Shown here in pieces: positions 9,098 to 17,047 of a DNA stretch of 64,000 nt. Positions within the stretch are counted from its first letter, which is position 1. Each line of letters starts with the position of its first letter. Made by a program: the position numbers and the translations under genes. Origin of the DNA: G963665085 sp963665085. GTDB lineage: Bacteria > Bacteroidota > Bacteroidia > Bacteroidales > JAAAOM01. Below the pieces are notes generated by a model, which had not been told where the DNA came from, ran no database searches, and was given only the letters and a program-made list of their open reading frames with translations. The DNA is taken from the NCBI GenBank assembly GCA_963665085.2, contig CAXXXS010000001.1:1922001-1986000 (forward strand). Direction: 5' to 3'.

Positions 9098-10859
9098 AAT
9101 TAACCTCCTTTCCAATAGTCCAGTGTACAGACTGTTGATATTCGTTCCACATATTGGCATACATTCCATTTTTCTTTAATAGTTCTTTGTGTGTGCCTTG
9201 TTCGGTTATTTTTCCTTCGTTGATAACGAGGATATTGTCGACATTCATGACGCTGGTAAGGCGGTGGGCAATCATCATCACGGTTTTGCCTTCGGCCAGT
9301 TTTTTCAGAGCCTGCTGGATAAGGTGTTCATTTTCGGGGTCGGTAAAAGCGGTTGCCTCATCGAGAAGTACTATGGGGGCATTTTTTAGGAAAGCCCGTG
9401 CCAAAGCAATACGTTGTTGCTCTCCACCCGACAAATAGGTTCCTTCCGTACCAATTTTAGTATTTAAGCCATTTGGCAGGTTGTTGATTATTTCACGACA
9501 TTGCGCCATGTCAACTGCACGGTTCACTTCTTCCATTGAAGCTTCGTGGTTGCCATATTTGATATTTTCCAGCAAAGAGGTCTTAAATAGCCGTGTATTT
9601 TGGAAAACGAACGAGATATGGTTCATTAAATCCTCGTGGGCGATATTTTTTATATTAATTCCGCCAATACAAATTTCACCTTCACCGGCATCCCAAAAGC
9701 GGGGTACAAGACGGGCTATAGTCGTTTTTCCGCCTCCCGAAGCACCTACAAGAGCAACAGTTTTCCCTGGCTGGATATTAAAACTCACATTGTCAACGGC
9801 CTTTTTGTTTGCCCCAGGGTAACTGAAAGATACATTTTTAAATTGAATGTCGTGGTTTATGATTTTCTGTGGATTGGCAGGCTCAGCCAATTGTTCCGCA
9901 GAAGTAAGGTTTTCCAAACGGTCGACAGCTTCTTTGGCCTGTCCAAGAGCTTGGGTTATATACATGCTTTTCATAATACTCTGGGAAAAAACAGGCGTAA
10001 CAAGTATGTACAGGAACATATTGAGAATTACAGTTGCATAATTACCGTTATTTCCGATTAATAAAATACCGGCTGGTACCAGAAAGAAAGCAAACCCGTT
10101 GATAACTACCGTATATGCCGACATTGGAATTTTCCATAACCTGGTATATTTTATTACCATTTCCCGATATTTCACAATGCTGTCGTGGAAGCTCTTAAAT
10201 GAAAAAACAGTTTGTTGGAAGACCTTAACCACAGGTATCCCGCGCACATATTCAACAGCTTCGGTGTTCATTTCTTCTAGTGAATCCATATAAGATTGCA
10301 TAAAAGCACGGCTACTCGTTCCCATCATAATGCCCATTAAAAGCATGGAAATAATTAGCGGAATAAGACAGGCAACCCCCAAGCGCCAATCGAAAACAAA
10401 TATGAGTACAGTAGTAGTCAGGGGCATTACTGCACTTCCTGCAAGGTCGGGCATTTGGTGTGCCAGGAACCCGTGGGTAATACCGGCGTTTTCATCAATA
10501 ATTTTACGAATGCGCCCGGCGGTGTTATTATCGAAAAAACCAAGTGGCATATTCACCACTTTTTTCATAGCATGACGGCGCATATTGCATTCAACCCTGA
10601 AGGCTGCAAGGTGTGAAACACTTAGAGCCGCAAAATAAACCAGGATACTGCCAACCGCTAATCCGGCAGCCCACCATGCGTAAGTGTAAATAAGCGACTG
10701 TGATGAAGCTCCCACCATAATAAATTCGCGAATGATAAACCATACCAGAATGTAGGGTCCCATTCCCGTTAACGCACTAAGCGCTGAAAGCACTAAAGAA
10801 AGAGGCAGAAGGGCTTTCCTACCACTCATGTAAACTTGCAATTTTGAAAGTGTACTCAT
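9090..10859 (-). CDS. ABC transporter half-protein, exporter fold (YbtP/IrtA-like), first of pair
   Basis: 589 aa: six membrane helices (residues about 15-315), then an ATPase with GASGGGKTT (Walker A), LSGGEQQR (signature) and IVLLDEATAF (Walker B). It is presumed to form a heterodimer with the next gene, whose start overlaps this stop by 8 bases. It starts 69 bp after the TetR stop, and a palindrome matching the TetR-gene operator lies 42 bases upstream of the start. The pairing and neighbours favour a metallophore or tetrapyrrole transporter; a drug exporter is the alternative. Confidence 0.8.
   Translation of the reverse strand: MSTLSKLQVYMSGRKALLPLSLVLSALSALTGMGPYILVWFIIREFIMVGASSQSLIYTYAWWAAGLAVGSILVYFAALSVSHLAAFRVECNMRRHAMKKVVNMPLGFFDNNTAGRIRKIIDENAGITHGFLAHQMPDLAGSAVMPLTTTVLIFVFDWRLGVACLIPLIISMLLMGIMMGTSSRAFMQSYMDSLEEMNTEAVEYVRGIPVVKVFQQTVFSFKSFHDSIVKYREMVIKYTRLWKIPMSAYTVVINGFAFFLVPAGILLIGNNGNYATVILNMFLYILVTPVFSQSIMKSMYITQALGQAKEAVDRLENLTSAEQLAEPANPQKIINHDIQFKNVSFSYPGANKKAVDNVSFNIQPGKTVALVGASGGGKTTIARLVPRFWDAGEGEICIGGINIKNIAHEDLMNHISFVFQNTRLFKTSLLENIKYGNHEASMEEVNRAVDMAQCREIINNLPNGLNTKIGTEGTYLSGGEQQRIALARAFLKNAPIVLLDEATAFTDPENEHLIQQALKKLAEGKTVMMIAHRLTSVMNVDNILVINEGKITEQGTHKELLKKNGMYANMWNEYQQSVHWTIGKEVNYA
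9104..9110 (-). promoter_or_regulatory. Strong Shine-Dalgarno deciding the ABC-2 start
   Basis: The minus strand reads AAGGAGG six bases before the ATG at 9097. Bacteroidota genes usually lack such a site, so it supports this start over the upstream in-frame ATG at 9169, and suggests boosted translation at the overlap with the preceding stop. Confidence 0.75.
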
Positions 10860-10894
10860 ATTTTTTTCATTTTTAATTATTTATTCCGCACCTC

Positions 10895-10917
10895 AAAAAA
10901 GAACAATGTTCTTATTT
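10895..10917. promoter_or_regulatory. TetR operator in front of the ABC operon
   Basis: GAACAATGTTC at 10901-10911 is the centre of a 15-bp perfect palindrome (10899-10913). Its core GAACnATGTTC equals the core of the longer palindrome over the TetR start codon at 11544-11568. It lies between the TetR stop and the ABC start (10859), which suggests direct repression of the ABC operon. Confidence 0.65.
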
Positions 10918-10928
10918 GTTCAAAAAAA

Positions 10929-11546
10929 TTAATCTTTCACCCGCATAACCTTTTTCCAGCCGGCAGTACCGAACTCCATATATTCCCTTATAAAATCTTC
11001 TAAGGCATCATGAGAAAGGTCGTGCATAACCAGTTCGGCAATAATGCTAATCCACCATGAGCTCATGGTATGGATGAAAAACCTAGATATCTCCCCATTA
11101 ATTTCAGGATATTTTTCTTTCATCAGGGCAATGTATTCAACACCTATTTTCGTGTGCTTATCGGTAATTTCATTGCGAAAATTCTCCAATGAAGAACCTG
11201 CAGATTTAAAAAGTAATAGCTTAAAATTTTCTTTATGTTTCTCAACCAATTCAACAAACATATCAATCTGGCTGCGCATGTACTCATCTGAACAGAAAAT
11301 ATCAGTATTGATATAATCGGGGCTGTTATGTTCTCCCATAGTGGAATCTATAGCGTTTAGTAAATTGGAAAGTACTTCGCGGAATATTTCGTCTTTGTTC
11401 CTGAAATAATTATAAATATTGCTTAATACAACACCTGCCTTTAGGGCAATAGTCCGCATTGAAGTATCTTTAAAACCTTTCTCCATAAATTCAGAGTGAG
11501 CTACTTCCAGTATGACTTTTCGAATATTATCTTTTTGTGTTTGCAT
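10929..11546 (-). CDS. TetR/AcrR-family transcriptional regulator
   Basis: About 205 aa from the ATG at 11546; an ATG at 11603 would add 19 residues of poor similarity and would place the operator inside the gene. The N-terminal helix-turn-helix (residues about 8-55) reads TSMRTIALKAGVVLSNIYNYFRNKDEIF, here given only as a position guide: T-S-M-R-T-I-A at its start and Y-N-Y-F at its recognition helix. The C-terminal ligand domain is helical. A palindrome covers its own start codon and a related one precedes the ABC genes, so autorepression and operon control are likely. The ligand is probably the transported compound (inference). Confidence 0.85.
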   Translation of the reverse strand: MQTQKDNIRKVILEVAHSEFMEKGFKDTSMRTIALKAGVVLSNIYNYFRNKDEIFREVLSNLLNAIDSTMGEHNSPDYINTDIFCSDEYMRSQIDMFVELVEKHKENFKLLLFKSAGSSLENFRNEITDKHTKIGVEYIALMKEKYPEINGEISRFFIHTMSSWWISIIAELVMHDLSHDALEDFIREYMEFGTAGWKKVMRVKD

Positions 11547-11568
11547 AAATGAACGATGTTCGTTTATG
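11544..11568. promoter_or_regulatory. TetR autoregulatory operator over the start codon
   Basis: A 25-bp inverted repeat: outer arms CATAAA/TTTATG, inner arms GAAC/GTTC. It begins exactly at the TetR ATG and extends upstream. The core GAACGATGTTC matches the site at 10901-10911 at 10 of 11 positions. The size and symmetry fit TetR-family operators. Confidence 0.65.
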
Positions 11569-11705
11569 TAAAGAAAGGAAGTATTTTGTATTTGGGCAAT
11601 CATAATACATTATGATTTTTCAGAAAAAATACAAAGAATAGGCCTATAACCTTAATGATGGTTATAAGCCAGTACTTCAATATATGATATCTATGAAAAG
11701 ACATT

Positions 11706-12905
11706 TTATTCGAAAGCAACAAAAGAATATGGATATCCATCTGTTGTAACAAGTGCCGAAGAACTTGCTGTACCGCTTGAGGGTAAATAAGTAAAAAAGC
11801 CGTTGGAGGATTCAGTAGCCAGTCCAAAAACAACCTGCTCTTCAAAAACTCCAACAGATACACCAAAAGCATTACTGCGGGGAAAACCAAGAATTTTTAT
11901 TGTTTTGGTATTCAAATCTACTTCGACAGGAATAATAGCCCTATCTTCAATATAGTTCACAGGGTTGCTATAGTATGCGGGGATGTCTGCAGTACCATAC
12001 ATTTTACCATTTCCAAAATACCTCACAGCATGAATGTAATCACAGGGATTTGCTTCGCCTGTAATTGGAGTTGTATTGAATACAAACTTGTAACTGTTAT
12101 CAAACTCGGTTTCTCCAGATTTTATTCTAAGTATACCCGCAGTATGTATAGCTCCGAAACCACCAAGACAAACAACATAAATGTCATTGTTTTCATCCAT
12201 AAATATGGAAAATGGGTCAATAGCTCTTGTTGGATAAGAAACACCTGTCGTACTGTCAGTTATCATTTTAACAACCTCATTATTATCGATATTTAATATT
12301 AAGACATCAGCATAAGGGCGTTCGGGAGCAGGATAATATCCTCCTACAGCTTGTATTAAACCAACATACAATAAATTGTCCCTGATAAGCATGGAGGAAG
12401 GATCTGGATTCTCATCACCGACTCCATACGATGTAATATCGATTTCTTTTACCATTGTCATTGTTATATGGTTAAAAACAAGTATCTTACCGATACCGGG
12501 ACATGAGATATAGGCAATATCTCCTTTTGTAACAACATTTGTAGCCCATGATTGCGATGGTAATGTATATTCTCCCTGTTCTACCAGTACGCCATCTATC
12601 CTTGAATATTTGGTTATCACATCAGTTTCACCACCCCAGCCGGGCAATGAAAAAACATCATCTCCGCAAACAATAGGTACAGCACCGTATGAGATAGGTA
12701 TTGCAGCAGAATTTGTTATTGCCTTTGGCTCTAAATTCTCCAAAAGCTGCATATACGAAGAACCTGACCATCCATCCGGATTAGGTAACATGGTCGAGAT
12801 TAATATTTTGCCATCTGTAACGGATTCATTATCTTTTTCTTTTTCACATGAAATGAAAGCTACAGCTAAAAAGCTAAAAACTATAGGTATTGATTTGAAT
12901 TTCAT
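11706..12905 (-). CDS. Beta-propeller lipoprotein (DUF4374/YncE-like)
   Basis: 399 aa with a lipoprotein signal (AVAFISCEK, Cys near residue 20). The body has repeated blades such as GKILVFNHITM, YADVLILNIDN and GILRIKSGE, spaced like a 6-8-bladed propeller. Proteins of this kind sit next to TonB receptors for iron chelates in Bacteroidota. The gene follows the receptor gene by 23 bp, so the two form an operon. It is inferred to be a surface or periplasmic ligand-handling partner of that receptor. Confidence 0.65.
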   Translation of the reverse strand: MKFKSIPIVFSFLAVAFISCEKEKDNESVTDGKILISTMLPNPDGWSGSSYMQLLENLEPKAITNSAAIPISYGAVPIVCGDDVFSLPGWGGETDVITKYSRIDGVLVEQGEYTLPSQSWATNVVTKGDIAYISCPGIGKILVFNHITMTMVKEIDITSYGVGDENPDPSSMLIRDNLLYVGLIQAVGGYYPAPERPYADVLILNIDNNEVVKMITDSTTGVSYPTRAIDPFSIFMDENNDIYVVCLGGFGAIHTAGILRIKSGETEFDNSYKFVFNTTPITGEANPCDYIHAVRYFGNGKMYGTADIPAYYSNPVNYIEDRAIIPVEVDLNTKTIKILGFPRSNAFGVSVGVFEEQVVFGLATESSNGFFTYLPSSGTASSSALVTTDGYPYSFVAFE

Positions 12906-12928
12906 ACTTTTTTATTTATTAGTTATTA

Positions 12929-15259
12929 TTATTTCCAAACATATCTGATTTTCATTCCAAAGTTTCTACCCGGTAAAGGGCGGTTAAATTCAGACAGCAG
13001 TTTTGCATTGGTTAAGTTATTTGCCTGAATGCTGATGAAGACACTTTGTTTTTTCAAGCTGTGTTCGATACCTGAATTAATGGTAAAAGTTCTTGGGATA
13101 CGGCGTTCCTGGTAAATACTCTGTTCAAAATCGTAAAAATATTCTTCAACAAAAGAGCCATCGGTAAACCAACGGGTATTTTGCCCTTTACCACCAAACA
13201 GGTTAGCCTGATGCAATTCTATACCTGCATTGGCAAAGAAATATGGTATATTGGGTATTCGGTCTCCTTTTGTTGGATTTGGTACTGACGAACCGGGTTC
13301 GTATTCACGGGTATCACGTAAATCCTGATATGTTACATTACCCCATAAATAAAACCAATTAGTTGCATCCCATTTAGTTTCAAATTCAGCTCCTATTGTT
13401 CGCATTTCCCCAAAATTTTCGTATTTGTTCTGCAATGGTCCACCGGTGAAACGTATCATGTTTTCCAATTGCATGTAAAAACCGTTTATTTCAATCTGAA
13501 ACCGTTTACTATCGTTCGTTTTATCATACATTAAACCTAAATTAAAGCTTGTGTTACGCTCGGGTTCAAGATTGCCCGAAGGTGCTATGATAAAACCATC
13601 GCCCAACAATTCATTTTCGGCAGGTAAACGTACATCGTAAGCCAATGATGATTTAATTAGAAAATTGTTAGTAAACCTATACCTTACAGCATTGCTAATA
13701 CCAAAATCATTTTTTCTCATATCAACATCTTCAGGAAGTTTGCTTACACCATACAAATCAACAAGTTGGGTTTGCATGGAATAGAAATAGTATTTAAGCG
13801 AGAAAGCATTAGTAAATTTTTGATTTGGTGAATTAAATTCATGAGATAAGCCCGAAATCCAGCTATTCATAACGCTATTGAATAATGTTTTGTAGCCAAT
13901 AACTTTGTCTAATAAGGTATCGGTCGGTATCCCTTTAGCAAAATTGAATTGAGAATTAACGTTAAGTGAATGGTGTTCATTTATAAGATAGTTCAGATTG
14001 GTTTTTTGCATAAATGTATGTTTCTGAGTATAAACATCATTTGGCTGTACCCCTATCTCTCCTCCATATACAGTAACTGGCGGGCGGGTCTCTCCTTCCC
14101 AGGAATAGCGTTGCATGGCTTTGTCCTCAAAGCGGTAAATAGTATAGGCATACAAATTACTTAACTCTAGATCAAGCCCTCTTATTAGGAAATCATCCTT
14201 TTCATTTTTGTTTGATAAAGCATAGGCTGCCGAGTAACTCTTAGCCTCTTGTATGTTATATTCAATACCCTGGATTTCTTTTTCTGTAAATAGAACAACC
14301 GGTTCTAATTCAACTTCATCAAACCACCAGTTTTTTGAAGAAAAGCCTCCCGCTATGGCAATTTTTTTAAACTTATCGTGATCTCGTATTACTTTTTTAC
14401 CAGGTTGCAAAGGCAGTTCCATTTCGTAGTTATTTTCAGCATAGGTATAGAAACCACCAATTCCTGCTTCATAACCTTTTTTGTTTCGTTTATATACTGC
14501 ACTAGCCTTGTGTATGTTAAACGACTGGATTGAATAACTGGCATCCAGGTATTGAGGCGGATATTCTTTGGTTACAATATTAACAGCACCCCCTACAGCA
14601 GAACCTCCAAATTTTGCAGGCACAATCCCTTTATAAACTTCTATACGGTCAATCAAATCTATAGGAATATCATTAAGGTCAATAAATTCCGATTGGTCGT
14701 TCAAGGGAGTTCCATTAATAAAAAATCCGATACGTTTTCCTTCAAGTCCACGAACTGAAATACGGGTAGTACTGCCCTCACCACCCGAGGCCCGCAGTTG
14801 AACACCCGTTGTTTTAGACAGAACATCACTTACATCGCTTACAGTGCCCTGTAATTCATTCATCGTAATTACAGCAATTGGCATAGCTTGTTCCCGTAAT
14901 TTTCGGGCTTCTGATTTACCGGTAATCACCACCTCTTCCATATGTGTTACCGATTTACTGACTTCTACATTCAGAATTACTTCATGCACATCACAACTTA
15001 CCTGTTTTTCAATAGTTTCATACCCTATGGATGAGAATACAAGTGTGTATTTGCCATAGGGTACAGAGAAATTATATTTACCATTATCATCAGTAATTGT
15101 ACCTTTTTGAAGTTCTTTTATAATGATGTTTTCTCCGACAATTGGCTGGTTAGTTTTGCCATCAGTAACCTTACCCGATAATTTGGTTTGGGCTGACAGA
15201 TTTACCGATAAAAACAACAAAGAGATTAAATAGAAAAGAAAAATATGTTTTGACTGCAT
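12929..15259 (-). CDS. TonB-dependent outer-membrane receptor
   Basis: About 776 aa from the ATG at 15259 (signal peptide MQSKHIFLF...LSAQ); an ATG at 15280 would add seven residues. Order: carboxypeptidase-like domain (residues about 25-110, GKVTDGKTNQPIVGENI), plug (about 120-235, with RISVRGLEGKRIGF and VNIVTKEYP), 22-strand barrel ending in a terminal YVWK. In the barrel, DVRLPAENEL and NLEPER resemble the FRAP/NPxL area of iron-chelate receptors. It is followed at once by the propeller lipoprotein. Cargo is unknown, possibly the ligand handled by the ABC pair. Confidence 0.85.
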   Translation of the reverse strand: MQSKHIFLFYLISLLFLSVNLSAQTKLSGKVTDGKTNQPIVGENIIIKELQKGTITDDNGKYNFSVPYGKYTLVFSSIGYETIEKQVSCDVHEVILNVEVSKSVTHMEEVVITGKSEARKLREQAMPIAVITMNELQGTVSDVSDVLSKTTGVQLRASGGEGSTTRISVRGLEGKRIGFFINGTPLNDQSEFIDLNDIPIDLIDRIEVYKGIVPAKFGGSAVGGAVNIVTKEYPPQYLDASYSIQSFNIHKASAVYKRNKKGYEAGIGGFYTYAENNYEMELPLQPGKKVIRDHDKFKKIAIAGGFSSKNWWFDEVELEPVVLFTEKEIQGIEYNIQEAKSYSAAYALSNKNEKDDFLIRGLDLELSNLYAYTIYRFEDKAMQRYSWEGETRPPVTVYGGEIGVQPNDVYTQKHTFMQKTNLNYLINEHHSLNVNSQFNFAKGIPTDTLLDKVIGYKTLFNSVMNSWISGLSHEFNSPNQKFTNAFSLKYYFYSMQTQLVDLYGVSKLPEDVDMRKNDFGISNAVRYRFTNNFLIKSSLAYDVRLPAENELLGDGFIIAPSGNLEPERNTSFNLGLMYDKTNDSKRFQIEINGFYMQLENMIRFTGGPLQNKYENFGEMRTIGAEFETKWDATNWFYLWGNVTYQDLRDTREYEPGSSVPNPTKGDRIPNIPYFFANAGIELHQANLFGGKGQNTRWFTDGSFVEEYFYDFEQSIYQERRIPRTFTINSGIEHSLKKQSVFISIQANNLTNAKLLSEFNRPLPGRNFGMKIRYVWK

Positions 15260-15280
15260 TTGTAGAGTTGTTTTGTACAA

Positions 15281-15630
15281 TAAATATTTTCAATTATTAT
15301 TACCTCATTAAAAACCGAATTCTAATAAAGAACAAAACTCGCATCTGTTCTCTAGCAGATTGATTATTAATTTAATACAAAACAATGCAACTAAAACTGA
15401 ATGAGCAATCCTAAAATGTTATGATTTTGCTTTGAGAGAATGATTAAACAATTGTGAGGTTAGTGTAGAATAGGATCTTATATTTATCGGGATTCCGAAT
15501 TAAAAACAAAGACTTTTTTTATCAGAGAATAAAATGACTATAAAGCAAATAGCAGAAGAAATTGTATATGAGAGACGGACTAATTTTGCAGTTGTTAAAA
15601 AAGTCTTTGTTTCTTATTGTTCGGTGTAGA
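15281..15630. other. Gene-poor gap with long-spaced inverted repeat
   Basis: 350 bases between the methyltransferase and the TonB receptor. It carries the 16-bp inverted repeat described at 15504-15612 and an ATG-started 31-codon frame (15534-15629, plus strand) ending at TAG. An imperfect repeat AGAACA...TGTTCT lies near 15329-15351. No longer gene is visible. Confidence 0.5.
15504..15612. repeat. Perfect 16-bp inverted repeat with 77-bp spacer
   Basis: AAACAAAGACTTTTTT at 15504-15519 and its exact complement at 15597-15612 enclose 77 bases. As RNA the arms would pair into a long stem. It may be a terminator region between the methyltransferase and receptor units or a miniature mobile element; no target duplication was found. 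Confidence 0.55.
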
Positions 15631-16194
15631 TTAATTTTTGAGTTTTTCTTTTTTCTCAAAAATTAAGAATGATTGTTTAAGCAAAAAATCAAAATCTTGT
15701 ACTATTTTAAATCCCGCTTCATTTAATTCCTTAAATATCCTTGTCTTTTTTGTGTAATGTCCGGATAACCTAAAAAGAGAAAAGCTCTTATTATAATCAA
15801 TTACAACAATTTTCCCTTTAGCCGACAGGGTATTTGACAATTTTCTAAAATAATCTGTTCGGTTCTTTATGTGATGATAAACATTTCGAGTAAAAATGAG
15901 ATCTATTTTTTCCTGAAATACAGGAATCTCATTGGGTAATACATTTATGCCTGTAATATTCGGTTTAATCTTCTTAATTGCTAGTAAATTATCTATAAAT
16001 GTTTTATTTGTATCGATGCCATAATATTTACCATCTTTCCCAACTAATTCGGAAAAGATATTGGCGTAAAATCCACCGCCAACACCAATTTCCAATATTT
16101 TATTTCCACTACAAATCCCCAAAGCTTTAACAATCTTTTCTGATTGATTTTTAGAAGATGAAGCTATCTTGTTATACCTGTTTATTTTACCCAT
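15631..16194 (-). CDS. Class I SAM-dependent methyltransferase (cassette 2)
   Basis: 187 aa. Motif I is ILEIGVGGGFYANIF (about residues 35-49), then YYGIDTNKTFIDNL, an acidic IDLIFTRNVYHH segment and LSAKGKIVVIDYN, typical of Methyltransf_11/25 enzymes. It lies 31 bp after the second LolA-like gene, mirroring the methyltransferase in cassette 1, so each MMPL set travels with a methyltransferase. Substrate is unknown. Confidence 0.7.
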   Translation of the reverse strand: MGKINRYNKIASSSKNQSEKIVKALGICSGNKILEIGVGGGFYANIFSELVGKDGKYYGIDTNKTFIDNLLAIKKIKPNITGINVLPNEIPVFQEKIDLIFTRNVYHHIKNRTDYFRKLSNTLSAKGKIVVIDYNKSFSLFRLSGHYTKKTRIFKELNEAGFKIVQDFDFLLKQSFLIFEKKEKLKN

Positions 16195-16225
16195 ATTGCT
16201 TTCAAAATATCATTTAACGTATTTT

Positions 16226-17020
16226 TTATTTCTCTAAAAAACGTGTTGTAAAATAATCGTCGGACACATTTGGATTATACTGTATTTGGTCGATTGTTGA
16301 AATAGATTGACGACCATTTAATAGATTCACCATTTTCATTTCTTTCATTTTATATTTATGATTTGTTTTATCGACTTCAATTACAGTGTCTACAGTCATT
16401 TCTTTTTCTTTATTGCCCGACAGGTTATAATAAAGAGCTTTACGCAACACAAAATCATTTTTACTTATGTAAGAAATTTTTTTTGAGAAGCCGTTTTCGT
16501 TTGCAATATCATCGTTTTTAGGAATAATTTCAATCACATAACAAGGTTCCTCAGTAATAGTCTCGGCATCTAAGAAATTGTAGGAAAAATCTTCAACTGT
16601 TGGCAGAGACATATCAGCATACGAAAATTCTGAACCCATAAAACTTTTAGCATTTTCAGAACTTATAATACGACGTGTTTTTCGCAAAGCTGGCATATAA
16701 ATCCATTTATCATCTGGTTTATTCTTATAATCATAAGAAAGAAAACCTGTACCCTTAACATCTGCAGGTTCAGTAAATTTCACCAATTTCTTTTCGGTTT
16801 CGCCATTGTCGTATAATTTGCTTACCATCGACATTTTTCGTACCCGCATTTGTCCTTTCTTACTAATAATCGTTAATGTTGATGTGGCCTCTGTTCCTTT
16901 AATGCGTGAAACCTCAATGGATTTTTCCTGTACTTGTTTTGCTGTTATTTTTTGCGCAAAAACAGCATCATTTAAACTACTTAAACATAGTACTGCTAAT
17001 AATAATTTCAATGTCTTCAT
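16226..17020 (-). CDS. Outer-membrane lipoprotein-sorting (LolA-like) protein (cassette 2)
   Basis: 264 aa with a signal peptide (cleavage after AVFAQ). It shares the block DVKGTGFLSYDY, then DDKWIYMPALRKTRRI and FMGSEFSYADM, with the protein at 1567-2352. It lies 27 bp after the MMPL gene. It is the predicted periplasmic hydrophobic-ligand carrier of the second trio. Overall similarity to its paralogue looks moderate, so the duplication is probably old or each set arrived separately. Confidence 0.75.
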   Translation of the reverse strand: MKTLKLLLAVLCLSSLNDAVFAQKITAKQVQEKSIEVSRIKGTEATSTLTIISKKGQMRVRKMSMVSKLYDNGETEKKLVKFTEPADVKGTGFLSYDYKNKPDDKWIYMPALRKTRRIISSENAKSFMGSEFSYADMSLPTVEDFSYNFLDAETITEEPCYVIEIIPKNDDIANENGFSKKISYISKNDFVLRKALYYNLSGNKEKEMTVDTVIEVDKTNHKYKMKEMKMVNLLNGRQSISTIDQIQYNPNVSDDYFTTRFLEK

Positions 17021-17047
17021 TATATTATATTTTTTATGATTTATAAT

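Noticed and set aside
11547..11603. Extended N-terminus of the TetR protein
   Set aside because: It would place the palindromic operator inside the coding region, and the extra residues do not look like the family.
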